Below, piece by piece: positions 7,801-15,260 of a DNA stretch of 64,000 nt. Origin of the DNA: Pirellulimonas nuda (lineage in GTDB: Bacteria > Planctomycetota > Planctomycetia > Pirellulales > Lacipirellulaceae); contig NZ_CP036291.1 in assembly GCF_007750855.1 (NCBI RefSeq), positions 2,232,001-2,296,000 of the forward strand. Reading direction: 5' to 3'. Positions within the stretch are counted from its first letter, which is position 1, and each line of letters opens with the position of its first letter. The notes below the pieces were generated by a model that saw nothing but the letters and a program-made list of their open reading frames with translations, did no database searches and was not told where the DNA came from. The translations under genes were made by a program, and so were the position numbers.

Positions 7801-9959
7801 TGAGCCAGATCGGCGACGCCGAAGCCGGCAGCCCGATGGCCAACGCGGCGCCCCTCACCGCCAGTCGTGTAGCGATCAATAGCGTCAACGGCGCGGTGCT
7901 GCTGACGCAGGTCCGGCTGACCGATAGCGCGCCGGGCGACACGGCGCCCAACCTGTCGCTGTCCGGCGGAAAGGCCGAGGCGTTTGGCTCGGTGCTGGCC
8001 GCCAACTTTGACAACGCCCTGATCCCGCTCGCGGCGAACATCGACACGCCGCTGGAGTCGCCGTTCTTCCCGATCCAGATCGTGCCCAGCCCGGGCGCCG
8101 TGCCGGTCGATCCCAGCGGCGTGACGCCGCTCGATGGCGTGCGCGTGCTGAGCCCGTCGCGCTTCGCCGACGCCGGCACGCCGCAGGGGGACGCAGACAG
8201 GGCCGCCTACCAGTACACCGACGCCTACACCGTGGTGGCTGTGGTGGTTGGGGACGCGCGGGTTGGGGTGGTCCACGACGCCACCGGCGTGCAAGAGTAC
8301 CGGATCGGCATCGAGGTGCGCGACGACGGCAACGCCTACATCCAGACCACCGCCAGCGACGACCCGTCCGCGGCCGGCGACCTGGTGTTTACCGCCAAGG
8401 GGCTGGAGTCTGCGGACGTCGCCCTGGCCGACCGCGACGCCCCGGTAGCGACCCTGATCGGCGCCGGCGCCATGACGGCCCTCGCGGCCGGGACGCTGAA
8501 GATCGACACCGAGGACCCGGCAAACGCCATCGCGGTCGGGGCGCGTACGACCCGCCTGCAGAGCTCGACCGGCACGGTGACGAGCGTCCGACCCGGCACG
8601 GCGGGCGCCGTGGGCGAGGGCCCGTTGATGGTGGTCGACGCGCCCACCGAGCTGCAGAACGCCGCCACCACGGGCCTGATCGTCGGCACCAACGGAATCG
8701 CCTCGAACCAGCCGTTCGAGCAGCGCGTGACCCTGGTGGCTGGCTCGCGGGACGAGGGCAACCTGTTTGTTGAGCTAGAGACGCCCGACGTGCAAGACAA
8801 GCAGCTCGGCGGCCCGGACCTCTCCCCGGGGCTCGAGGGAACGATCCCCTACGCCGACGTGACCCGCGTGTCGGAGTCGGTGCAAGACCCCGCCACCCAG
8901 CAGCTACGCGACAACCCCGCGATGAGCCCCCTGTTCCCGGCGCTCGCGTTCTCCAACGTCGCGGGCAACCCGCGTGCGGTGACCGTGGTGCACGTTTACG
9001 ATCAGGCGTTCTTCCCGAACAACCCAGACGTCAACCTGCTGCCGACCACGTTCCGGCTCTACAACGACCCGAACATCAACCTGTTCGACGGCGTCAACCC
9101 GGCCGCCGTCGACGGGGCGACCGACCTCAACTTTGTGGAGTCGTCTGTCACGCCGCGCGTGATCAGCGCCCAAACGGGGGGCTACTACGAGTTTTCTGCG
9201 CCGGAGCAGCCGACGCTGTTCGTGCCGACCCAGCCGCCGCCGGTCGCCGCGACGGTCACCACGCCCCAGCCGCGGACCGTGGCGGACGAATCACGCGGGA
9301 CGGTCTCGGCCTCGGTAGAGACCATCCTCTACGGCCGGGTCGAGGGAGACGAGTGGGCCAACAGCCTGCCGGGCGAAGAGTGGCCCGTGCAGTGGGACGG
9401 CGAAACCGAGGGGGACTTCCTCGAGAAGATCCGCGAGAAGATCGACGACGGGCCGGCGCCCGAGGGCAAGTACCGCATCGTCACCAAGACCACGCGGGGC
9501 GAGCAGCCGCTGGACGAATGGGTGAAGGGCGCCCCGGCCGATGACGCCGTGCAGCAACCGACGGACGAGGCGGGCGGCGCCCAAGAGGCCATCCCCGCTC
9601 CCCCCGCCCTGCCGGCAGAGCCTCCCCAGGCGGCCGACGGCGCCGCGATGCCGGACGACGCCGCGGCGGCTTCGCAAGCCTCGGCCGCGTACGAAGACGC
9701 CTTTGAGGCGTACTACGCCGAAGCGCCGGCCGATCGCCGGGGGGCTTCGGTCGGTGCAGGCCAGGCGCTGGCGTCGACCTCCGCCCTGACGGCCGCGGTT
9801 GCGCTGGCGCGTTGGAACACGCTTATCGCTGGTGACGGTTCTGCGGGCGAGCAGGCCAAGTCGGAGGGCTTTTCCCGTGCCGATCGAAGGCGGCGATCGC
9901 GGGCCCGACTACAATGGACGGCTGGGCGGGGAGAAGACCGCCCGGGCCAGCCGCGCTGA
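1890..9959 (+). CDS. Giant secreted beta-solenoid repeat protein with two dockerin-type modules
   Basis: A 2689-residue protein. Its N-terminus has a basic stretch and the motif LERRRVLSADF at about residues 34-44, similar to the LEPR-XLL-type motif at the start of large planctomycete surface proteins. Dockerin-like calcium repeats (DFDGSGLVDGADY, DANGDGFVDAADY and a second pair) lie at about 215-270 and 373-430. From about 470 to 1755 there are roughly 15 tandem repeats of 92-116 residues, each containing a variant of NFGSLRFVGA...QEDSATEL, as expected of a filamentous-haemagglutinin-like beta-solenoid. The C-terminal third is non-repetitive, with a charged module (FLEKIREKIDDG, DEWVKG) near 2510-2550, a Pro/Ala-rich linker, a hydrophobic stretch and a strongly basic tail. 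Starts at 1908 or 1914 are alternatives. The three adaptor genes follow directly, so export by them is likely. The function, possibly adhesin or surface layer, is not proven. Confidence 0.85.
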   Translation: MGGPGAMSMVRRLVDWFSPRPLPRSVAAPALRILRLERRRVLSADFSLGASGMMLSGFDSGGETLSISQLESEYRFTLGSGDWTPMEQPMEGVHVDGQTLMLDAAMVDQIVGGLTVASNQNTPLDVEFGQADLSMLGGPVQLVGVRSVSQAAGTQLALGSNQLNLAAAPDAGITVTSLNVVGDLQVFAFGPIVDGAGTKITVTGDATFISRTFSPEADFDGSGLVDGADYDVWKSNFGVSGALKSQGDANGDGFVDAADYTVWRDTLGQTSQPGGITLANNPADLLSVGGHATFDASDGADRFNISVGQGGRAYFGSLTVIGGDAQVREASSTVLDSIDAVNFTIDTTGSITDSAGAQILISQDATLRTAAPLLEADFDGNGVVDQADRDIYDTFVGASGATHAQGDANGDGAVNAFDMCILDATFGDTLGDASIDLADAEGNVFSVGSLALLRAGAGAPYSDVSVGDAGTANFGSLNLTGSTVVVYEDSASNLTSVIATTFELHSGGGVTDSSNISIAGDALFVAAGPIVMNENPGDILSVGGQATFLAAGNNITLGSAGMANFGQIRFVGASVTVQEDSGTELFGVSTADTLAVTSTGAVTDAAGASLAVTNDLALNAGGAITLSDNAADSLGVGGVAFFNTPGQAISVGPAGLANFGSLRFVGAAVTVQEDSGTQLTGASTAASLSLGSAGGVTDAGGTSVTVTGAGTINAGGAILLADQAGESLSVGGQAFLNAPGQAITVGPAGLANFGQVRFAGAATLIQEDSATELWGVSSAASLGLTSAGAMTTAAGAQLSVAGNATFTAAGAISDGAGTSITVGQAGVFNATGPITLNDTATDTLTIGTLATFSSPGQDISIGALGAANFGQLAANGAAVVVQEDSDTVLTTITANSFSITSAGSITDASMISIAGDGTFNSAGAITLNDQAGDVLSVGGTAFFNAAGQSITIGSAGAANFGSLRFVGAGVTIQEDSATGLVGASTAASLALSSAGAVTDAAAATLNVTGGATINAGGPITLSDEAANTLAVGGLAFLNAPGQAIMIGPAGTTNFGTLRFVGAGVSVQEVSATEFAGVSTADSLSLTSAGAITDAAGASITVVGGAGLTAGGVILLSDAADNTLSVGALASFSAAGQNITIGPAGTSNFGQLAATGAVVMIQEDSDTVLTTISADNFTITSSGSITDASMINVAGDATFNAAGPITLNDTAGDVLSVGGVAFFNAPGQAIAVGPAGTANFGSLRFVGAGAVIQEDSATNLSGASSATSLTLSSAGAVTDAAAASLAVTGDATINAGGAITLADAVGNTLSVGGLAFLNAPGQAISVGPAGVANFGGLRFVGTAVSIQEDSSTELRGVSTADVLTLTSAGAISDAAMTSVSVGGDATLNAAAAITLNDTAGDVLSVGGLAFFNTSPASDIAIGPLGAANFGSLRFVGAAVTIQEDSATQLAGASTAASLSLSSTGAVTDAAAASLVVSGMGTINAGGPITLSDQADNTLTVGGRAFFNAPGQAIMIGPAGAANFGQLRFVGAGVSIQEDSATELWGASTASTLGLVSAGAVTTEAATSLTVTTDAMITAAGSISDGAGTVINIGGVATLSAGGPITLSDSAGDVLSVGGQASFLTAPSSAITLGSLGTTNFGSLRFVGAAVSVQEDSSTQLFGVSSASTLALTSTGGVTDASGVSLTVTGAATINAAGEIVLNDQPADILSVGGLAFFNAPAFDITIGSAGAANFGQLRLFGASVTVQEDSGTEFAGASEVGTLSLQTTGNITDAPTATLRVNGASTMIATGAITLADAGATNSLIVVGHGSFTVGAGQNIDIGVVPATGAPAAANAQLGSLNFVAPSGQVRIALDGPIILGALGGGPLASLADTGELTALGGGVTDNPNASTTLNVSGELAAATGSDIILGDAGATFSMGTDGGPAPFDADRFLALAASNVSIEADTSVNLRTGPADPAFVGTFFFTASGTVSQIGDAEAGSPMANAAPLTASRVAINSVNGAVLLTQVRLTDSAPGDTAPNLSLSGGKAEAFGSVLAANFDNALIPLAANIDTPLESPFFPIQIVPSPGAVPVDPSGVTPLDGVRVLSPSRFADAGTPQGDADRAAYQYTDAYTVVAVVVGDARVGVVHDATGVQEYRIGIEVRDDGNAYIQTTASDDPSAAGDLVFTAKGLESADVALADRDAPVATLIGAGAMTALAAGTLKIDTEDPANAIAVGARTTRLQSSTGTVTSVRPGTAGAVGEGPLMVVDAPTELQNAATTGLIVGTNGIASNQPFEQRVTLVAGSRDEGNLFVELETPDVQDKQLGGPDLSPGLEGTIPYADVTRVSESVQDPATQQLRDNPAMSPLFPALAFSNVAGNPRAVTVVHVYDQAFFPNNPDVNLLPTTFRLYNDPNINLFDGVNPAAVDGATDLNFVESSVTPRVISAQTGGYYEFSAPEQPTLFVPTQPPPVAATVTTPQPRTVADESRGTVSASVETILYGRVEGDEWANSLPGEEWPVQWDGETEGDFLEKIREKIDDGPAPEGKYRIVTKTTRGEQPLDEWVKGAPADDAVQQPTDEAGGAQEAIPAPPALPAEPPQAADGAAMPDDAAAASQASAAYEDAFEAYYAEAPADRRGASVGAGQALASTSALTAAVALARWNTLIAGDGSAGEQAKSEGFSRADRRRRSRARLQWTAGRGEDRPGQPR
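2535..2697 (+). repeat. Dockerin-type calcium-binding repeat pair, first copy
   Basis: This encodes two DxDxDGxVDxxDYxxW loops about 23 residues apart inside the giant protein. The acidic positions match type I dockerin EF-hand-like loops. No cohesin is visible in the window, so a structural calcium-binding role is more likely than cellulosome assembly. Confidence 0.75.
3009..3183 (+). repeat. Dockerin-type calcium-binding repeat pair, second copy
   Basis: A second module in the giant protein, with loops DFDGNGVVDQADRD and DANGDGAVNAFDM. It is more diverged than the first copy: the second loop has Asn for Asp and the aromatic residue is lost. It lies between solenoid repeats, not at a terminus. 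Confidence 0.7.
3304..7150 (+). repeat. Tandem array of about 15 coding repeats (280-350 bp each)
   Basis: Repeat units in the giant gene are marked by the translated core NFG(S/Q)LRFVGA and (I/V)QEDS. Core positions include about 3307, 3577, 3859, 4144, 4492, 4768, 5050, 5326, 5602, 5884, 6166, 6448, 6802 and 7084. A more diverged unit precedes them near 2830. Two subtypes alternate: RFVGA units, and LAANGA/LAATGA units at about 4500 and 5340 that carry QEDSDTVLTTI. The near-identity of those two stretches suggests recent segmental duplication. The repeats are coding and unequal in length. Confidence 0.85.
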
Positions 9960-10042
9960 CGGGTGCGGGGGGCCTTACGCTAAGTCCCCAAGGAAAGGGC
10001 CCGACGGACGGGGCCCCGACGCACACCGGCAGGTTCAATCGG

Positions 10043-12013
10043 ATGGACGCGGCTCGCCCACGATCGCCCGAAGGCTCGCAGCTCTTCGACGTCGACAGCT
10101 TCTTAGACGACCTGGGCGCGCTCGCCCAGGCAGAGCAAAGCCACGAGCGCTTCTACGGTCAACTGCTGGAGTCTTCGCGGCTGGCCCTGGGGGCAGAGGC
10201 CGCCGGCTTCTGGCAGGCCGCTCGCGGCCGCACCCCTTCGCTGCGGCACGGCCGGCGGCAGGTCGGCGCCGCCGCGACCGACCCCGTCCTCGCCAAACGG
10301 CTCAAGCAGGCGGCGCGCAGCGGCGTTCCCCAACGACTGACGGGCTCCGGGCGGGTCGGACGCGGTTGGGTGCTCGCCTGCCCGGTACGGAGCGCCTCCG
10401 GGCCGGTCGGCGTGCTGACGCACCACTTGCCCGAGGAGATGACCGAACAAACGGCCGACCGCCTGCTAGAGCTGGCCGCGGCGATCGCCGAGATCGCAGA
10501 CGACTTCGAGCTCCGCCGCCAGGTGGCCGCCACCGGGGACACCCTCCGCCGGTTGGCGCGGGTCGAGTCGCTGCTGCTGCGGCTGCACCGCGCCTGGAAG
10601 CTGCCAGAGGTCGCCCGGCTGGTGTGCGACCAGGGGCGGCGGGTAGTGGGCTGCGACCGCTTGGCGCTGCTCGAGGCCCAGGGGAGCCGCTGGCGGTTGA
10701 TCGCCATCAGCGGCGTCGAGACGCCGGCCAGGCGGAGCGACGCGGTGCGGAAGCTAGAACGCCTGACCCGCGTTGTCGCGATGGACGGACAGTTGTTGGT
10801 TGCGGGAGAGAACCCAACCGAAGCGGCGCCTCAGGTGGAGCGGGCGCTGGAGGCCTACTTGGGAGACTCCGAGTGCCGGTGCCTAGTCGTGTCTCCCGGG
10901 GCTGTTCCAGAAGACGAAGACGCCGAGCAGTGTAGCGGCCGCCTGCAGCGGCGTCGCCCGGTGGTCGCTCTGGTGGCCGAACACTACGCGGGCAAGCTGC
11001 CCGAGAACGCGCTGCCGGCGCTGGAAACGCTGACCGCGCACGCGGCGATCGCGGTCGAGCGCGTGCAGACCGTCGGCGCCGCCCCGCTGCTCGGCTGGCT
11101 GACGCGGCTGGGCGCCGGCCGGTCGCTCCGGGCGCTCGCGTTGGCGGGATTGGCCGCTGCCTTGGCGGCCGCCGCGGCGGCATCGCTGGTGCTCGTTCCG
11201 GCAGAACTAAAGATCGCCGCGGAGGGCCGCCTGGAGCCGGTGGATTCGAGCCGGGTCTTCGCCCCCTGCGACGCCACGGTCGACCGCCTGCTCGTGCGGC
11301 ACGGCCAACGCGTCAAGGTTGGCGAGCCACTGCTCCTGCTGCGTTCCTCAGAGCTTCAGCTCGACATCGAGCAGGCCGAGGCAGAGCTGGCGACCGCCAA
11401 GCAGGAGGTCGCGGCGCTCGAAACGGCCAAGCTGCGGGCCGGCATCCCGTCACGCGATCGATCGCCTGAGACGGACGTCTCTGCGCTGGCCGCGCGGATC
11501 GCGGCGCTCAACCAGTCGGTAGAGGCCAAGACGCGCCGTGTGCAACTGTTGCAAGAAGAGTCCCAGAGGCTGCGCGTGGTGAGCCCCACGGCCGGCGTGG
11601 TGACGAGCTGGAAACCCGCGGACTATCTCGCGGGCCGGCCGGTGAGGCGCGGCCAGCGACTGCTGGAGGTCGCCGCGTCCGATGGCCAGTGGCGGATCGA
11701 GCTCGAAACTCCCGACCGCGACGCCGGTCACTTGCTGCGTGCGGTCGAATCAGGGCCGGTGTCGGCGTCGTTCGTCGTCAAGTCGGACCCCGCCACGACC
11801 TACCGCGGCCGGGTGCTGCAAGTTGCGTCGGCCACACAGCAGAACGAGTCGGGCGAGCCGGTGCTGCGGGTCGTGGTCGCACCGGAAGAAGCAAAAGATT
11901 TGGCGCCTCGCTCGGGCATGGTGGTCGCCGCCAAGCTCGACTGTGGCCAAGCACCCTTGGGGTATGTCTGGTTCCATGAAGCCTGGGAAGCATTACAACG
12001 AGTTTGGTTCTAA
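10043..12013 (+). CDS. Membrane-fusion (HlyD-type) adaptor with N-terminal GAF-like domains
   Basis: A 656-residue protein. Residues 1-350 are cytoplasmic-looking and contain one or two GAF-like sensory domains. A transmembrane helix at about 362-385 is rich in Ala and Leu. Beyond it is a biotin/lipoyl-like hairpin (AEGRLEPVDSSRVFAPCDATVDRLLVR region), a coiled-coil hairpin (about 435-515) and a beta-barrel domain, the standard periplasmic adaptor layout. An upstream start at 9914 would overlap the giant gene, so the ATG at 10043, 83 bp after that gene, is chosen. It overlaps the next adaptor gene, which suggests coupled translation. A GAF domain joined to a secretion adaptor suggests that export is gated by a ligand or signal. 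The substrate is probably the giant protein upstream (inference). Confidence 0.85.
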   Translation: MDAARPRSPEGSQLFDVDSFLDDLGALAQAEQSHERFYGQLLESSRLALGAEAAGFWQAARGRTPSLRHGRRQVGAAATDPVLAKRLKQAARSGVPQRLTGSGRVGRGWVLACPVRSASGPVGVLTHHLPEEMTEQTADRLLELAAAIAEIADDFELRRQVAATGDTLRRLARVESLLLRLHRAWKLPEVARLVCDQGRRVVGCDRLALLEAQGSRWRLIAISGVETPARRSDAVRKLERLTRVVAMDGQLLVAGENPTEAAPQVERALEAYLGDSECRCLVVSPGAVPEDEDAEQCSGRLQRRRPVVALVAEHYAGKLPENALPALETLTAHAAIAVERVQTVGAAPLLGWLTRLGAGRSLRALALAGLAAALAAAAAASLVLVPAELKIAAEGRLEPVDSSRVFAPCDATVDRLLVRHGQRVKVGEPLLLLRSSELQLDIEQAEAELATAKQEVAALETAKLRAGIPSRDRSPETDVSALAARIAALNQSVEAKTRRVQLLQEESQRLRVVSPTAGVVTSWKPADYLAGRPVRRGQRLLEVAASDGQWRIELETPDRDAGHLLRAVESGPVSASFVVKSDPATTYRGRVLQVASATQQNESGEPVLRVVVAPEEAKDLAPRSGMVVAAKLDCGQAPLGYVWFHEAWEALQRVWF

Positions 12014-12968
12014 GCGTCGCTGGGTCTGCATCGGGCTCTACGCGTGCGTTGTCGCCTGCTGCGCGGGCGCGTCGGCGGCGAGCGACGCGGCGATCGAGGT
12101 CCCGTCGGCGATCCTCACCGCCGCCCAGAGCGTCGAGGCGCCCGCCCCCGAGGCGGGGGTGCTGGTCGACCTGAGCGTGCGCGAAGGATCGACGGTCAAG
12201 GCAGGCCAAGTGATCGGCCGGATCGACGGCGCCGCGCAGCAGCTCGCGATCGAACAAGTCGAAGCCGACCTGGCGATGGCGCGCCGCGAGTCGAAGAGCG
12301 ACATCCGCGTGCGGCTGGCCGAAAAGGAACACCAGGTGGCCCGCGTCGAGCTGCAGCGGGCGTTGGAGGTAAACTCAGGGTTCGCCAACACGGTCTCCGC
12401 GAAAGAGGTAGACCGGTTGCGGCTGGCGGTCGAACGCACGGCGCTGGAGATCGAGCACGCGGGCTTTGAACGCGAGATGCTGGCGCTCAAGATCGCCCGC
12501 ACCGAGGCAGACCTGCGGCTGGCGCGCCACGAGCTCCAGCGGCTCGTCGTCCGTTCGCCGGCGTCTGGCGTGGTGGCCGAGGTGGTGCGGCACGGGGGCG
12601 AATGGGCGGACAAGGGAGAGCTGATCGCGCGGGTCGTGCGTGTCGATCTGCTGCGGGCCGAGGGCTACCTCGACGTACAAGACGCGGTGCTCGGATCGGT
12701 AGGACGCCCGGTGCGGGTGCACGCGACGCTCGCCGGCGGAGGCGAGGCGGTCGCCAACGGGCGGGTCGTGTTCGTCAGCCCCGAGGCGGAGCCGGTGAAC
12801 TCGCAGGTCCGCTTCTGGGCCGAGATCGACAACGCCGCGATGAAGCTGCGGCCGGGCCTGAGCGTCTCAATCACGATCTTGCCGCCGCGTGGAGATGCCG
12901 AGAAAGACGGCGCCGACGCGCTCACCGGCGGCGCCCCGACCGCTGTGTCCCTGCCCCGTTCCCGCTAG
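11964..12968 (+). CDS. Periplasmic adaptor subunit (HlyD/RND-MFP family)
   Basis: About 334 residues with an N-terminal signal or anchor (KRRWVCIGLYACVVACC at about 17-33). A lipoyl-like half-motif (VEAPAPEAGVLVDLSVREGSTVKAGQVIGRIDG split around the hairpin), a long alpha-helical hairpin (about 85-190) and the returning half LVVRSPASGVVAEVVRHGGEW follow, then a barrel domain. Starts at 11964 and 11976 are both possible, and both overlap the end of the preceding adaptor gene. The 15-bp gap to the M50 fusion gene indicates one operon. The family role is to bridge an inner-membrane exporter to a TolC channel. No ABC or RND pump accompanies it; the M50 protein occupies that position. Confidence 0.88.
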   Translation: MSGSMKPGKHYNEFGSKRRWVCIGLYACVVACCAGASAASDAAIEVPSAILTAAQSVEAPAPEAGVLVDLSVREGSTVKAGQVIGRIDGAAQQLAIEQVEADLAMARRESKSDIRVRLAEKEHQVARVELQRALEVNSGFANTVSAKEVDRLRLAVERTALEIEHAGFEREMLALKIARTEADLRLARHELQRLVVRSPASGVVAEVVRHGGEWADKGELIARVVRVDLLRAEGYLDVQDAVLGSVGRPVRVHATLAGGGEAVANGRVVFVSPEAEPVNSQVRFWAEIDNAAMKLRPGLSVSITILPPRGDAEKDGADALTGGAPTAVSLPRSR

Positions 12969-12983
12969 GGCCGTCCCAACTCG

Positions 12984-15164
12984 ATGAAACTCGCCGGCGA
13001 AACCAAGCTCCGCGCGCGACCCGACCTCTCGATCTCCCAGATCGAGGGCCAGGGGCCCCATCGCTACGTCGTGAAAGACCCGGTGTCGCTAGAGTACTTT
13101 CATCTCGGGGCCCGCGAGGCGTTTGTGCTGGAGCAGCTCGCCGCGCCCAAGTCGATCGACAACCTGCAACGCGCCTACAACCTTGCGTTCGCGCCCGAGA
13201 AGATCTCGGCCGCGGCGATGCTGCGGCTCTGCAGCCAACTGCACGATTCGTCTCTGCTGCTCCCCGAGGGGCCGGGCAGCGGCGCCCCCCTCCGCAAGCC
13301 GCGGCCGCGGGCGCGCGACTCGCGCGGTTGGTCGTTCTCGCCGCTGGTGATCCGGCTTCCCGGTTTCGATCCGACGCCGCTGCTGAGGGTCCTGGCGCCG
13401 ATCGGGGCGATCGCCTTTAGCTGGGCCGGGCTGGCGGCGTGGCTTGCGGTGGCGCTGCTGGTGGGGGTTGGGGTCTTCGGCCGGCAGGAAGCGCTGGTTC
13501 AAGAGGGGGCGCGGCTCCTCGACCTGTTCGATCCGCGCTACGCCGCGGCCGCCGTCTTGGCCGTTGCGTTGGCGAAGTCATGGCATGAGATCGGTCACGG
13601 GCTGGCCTGCCGCCGCATGGGGGGGGAGTGCCACGAGATGGGCGTGATGCTGCTGGCGCTCGCGCCCTGCCTCTACTGCGACGTGTCCGACGCTTGGTCG
13701 TTCCGCAGCCGCTGGCGTCGGGCGGTTGTCACGCTGGGGGGGGTCTACTTCGAGCTGATGCTGGCCACCGCGGCCCTGGCCGCTTGGCTGGTGCTGACGC
13801 CTGGGTTCGCGCGGACGCTCGCGCTCTACGTAGCCGCGGTGGCGTCTCTCTCCACGCTGCTGATCAACCTTAACCCGTTGATGCGGTTTGACGGCTACTA
13901 CCTGCTCTCCGATCTGTGGGGCGTGCCGAACCTCCACCAACAGGCGCGGCAGGCGTTGCTGCGTCCGCTCACCCGGTGGGTGGCGCTTGATCGCTCTGCC
14001 CAGCAGCCGCTGGACGCTCCCCGAGGGTTGTTGGCCGCGTTCGCCCTAGCGTCGCTTGTGCAGATCGTGTTTATCCTATGTCTGATCTTGTGGACCCTCC
14101 ACCGGACGCTGGACGGCTGGTCGTTGCGGCCGCTGGGCGACTTGTTGGTCTTCGGCACGTTGGCGGGGATTGGCGTCGCGTTGGTCAAGTCGCTGCGGGC
14201 CTGCTTTCCCGCCGTGCCCGACGGGAAGTGGCCGATCCGCGTGGTGCGGCTGGCGGCGGCCCTAAGCTTGGTGGCAGCCGGCGCCTGGTGGGCCGCCGGT
14301 TGGCGGATGGAGCAGACGCTGTGGGCGCCGTGCCGGTTCGAGCTGGCCAGCGCGACCAACCTGGCGGCCCCCGAGTCGGGGCGGCTCACGCCGTGCGTCG
14401 CCTACGGTCAGCACGTCCGCAAGGGGGATGTGCTGGCGCGGCTCTCCAACCCCGAGCTCGAGCTGCGTCGGCTCGAGCTCCACGGCGAGGCGGCCGAAAC
14501 CCGGGCCCGCATCGACGGGCTGCGGCCGGTGGCGCAACGCGACGCAGAGCTGCTGAGCGAGATCGCCCTGCTAGAAATCCGGCTCCACGAACTCACGCGG
14601 CAACAAGCGACGCTGGCCAGGGAGCAACAAGCGCTGACCGTTGCGTCGCCCTGCGACGGCGTCGTGATGCGTCCCCCGCCCCGCCCTGCCCCGCAGGAGC
14701 GGGACGAGCTGCCCGGGTGGACCGGCGCCACGCTCGATCCAGAGAACGCCGGGTGCTGGGTAGAACGGGGCGACCTGTTGTGCTCGATCGGTTCGGGCCA
14801 CGTGCAGGCGGTGCTGCTGCTGGACGAGACCGACAGCGGCCTAGTGGCGCCCCAGGACGCGGTCCGGATCCTGGCGGACCGCCTGCCCGGGGGAACGATC
14901 GCCGGCAGCGTCGCAGAGATCGGCCTCGCGGCCGCCGACGAGGACCGCTCGCGGCCGACCGCCTCGAGCGACGTCTCAGGCGAACAGGGCCTGCGGGGGG
15001 CCCTGAACAACGACCGCTCGTACCGCGTGCTGGCCAGCGCCTCGGGCGTCGGGCCGGGGGTGCAGCACGGCGCCTTGGGACAGGCCCGGATCGTCACAGG
15101 ACAAGAAACCCTGGGGCAAATGGGCCTCCGCAAGCTGCGGGGCATGTTCCGATTTGAGCGGTAA
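12984..15164 (+). CDS. M50 (site-2-protease-like) membrane protein fused to HlyD-type adaptor
   Basis: A 726-residue protein. Residues about 10-95 resemble a PqqD-like winged-helix peptide-binding domain (VVKDPVSLEYFHLG). A multi-helix membrane core from about 130 to 455 carries the zinc site HEIGHG (H201, E202, H205) and the third ligand motif NPLMRFDG (D303), the hallmarks of M50 intramembrane proteases. The C-terminal part (about 455-625) is a lipoyl/coiled-coil adaptor half. HEMGVM and CLYCDVSDAW between the two motifs are typical of the bacterial M50-HlyD subfamily found beside secretion genes. It probably processes, or simply helps move, a substrate across the inner membrane. Active-site residues are intact, so proteolysis is possible. 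It is the last gene of the cargo-adaptor group, followed 96 bp later by the kinase. Confidence 0.9.
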   Translation: MKLAGETKLRARPDLSISQIEGQGPHRYVVKDPVSLEYFHLGAREAFVLEQLAAPKSIDNLQRAYNLAFAPEKISAAAMLRLCSQLHDSSLLLPEGPGSGAPLRKPRPRARDSRGWSFSPLVIRLPGFDPTPLLRVLAPIGAIAFSWAGLAAWLAVALLVGVGVFGRQEALVQEGARLLDLFDPRYAAAAVLAVALAKSWHEIGHGLACRRMGGECHEMGVMLLALAPCLYCDVSDAWSFRSRWRRAVVTLGGVYFELMLATAALAAWLVLTPGFARTLALYVAAVASLSTLLINLNPLMRFDGYYLLSDLWGVPNLHQQARQALLRPLTRWVALDRSAQQPLDAPRGLLAAFALASLVQIVFILCLILWTLHRTLDGWSLRPLGDLLVFGTLAGIGVALVKSLRACFPAVPDGKWPIRVVRLAAALSLVAAGAWWAAGWRMEQTLWAPCRFELASATNLAAPESGRLTPCVAYGQHVRKGDVLARLSNPELELRRLELHGEAAETRARIDGLRPVAQRDAELLSEIALLEIRLHELTRQQATLAREQQALTVASPCDGVVMRPPPRPAPQERDELPGWTGATLDPENAGCWVERGDLLCSIGSGHVQAVLLLDETDSGLVAPQDAVRILADRLPGGTIAGSVAEIGLAAADEDRSRPTASSDVSGEQGLRGALNNDRSYRVLASASGVGPGVQHGALGQARIVTGQETLGQMGLRKLRGMFRFER

Positions 15165-15201
15165 TTGAGCCGCAATAACGCGACGCCCGGCGACGGGTGC
15201 T

Positions 15202-15207
15202 TATACT
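15202..15207 (+). promoter_or_regulatory. Possible -10 box before the kinase gene
   Basis: TATACT, 53 bp before the kinase ATG. No convincing -35 lies 16-18 bp upstream, so this is weak evidence for a separate kinase promoter. Confidence 0.25.
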
Positions 15208-15260
15208 GGGGGTTGCGTCGCTTCCGACCAGATTCACCGATTCTTCTTAAGGCCCGTGTG

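Noticed and set aside
10043..15164. Classical type I secretion or RND efflux operon
   Set aside because: No ABC ATPase or RND pump gene is present; all three genes are adaptors, one carrying an M50 core.
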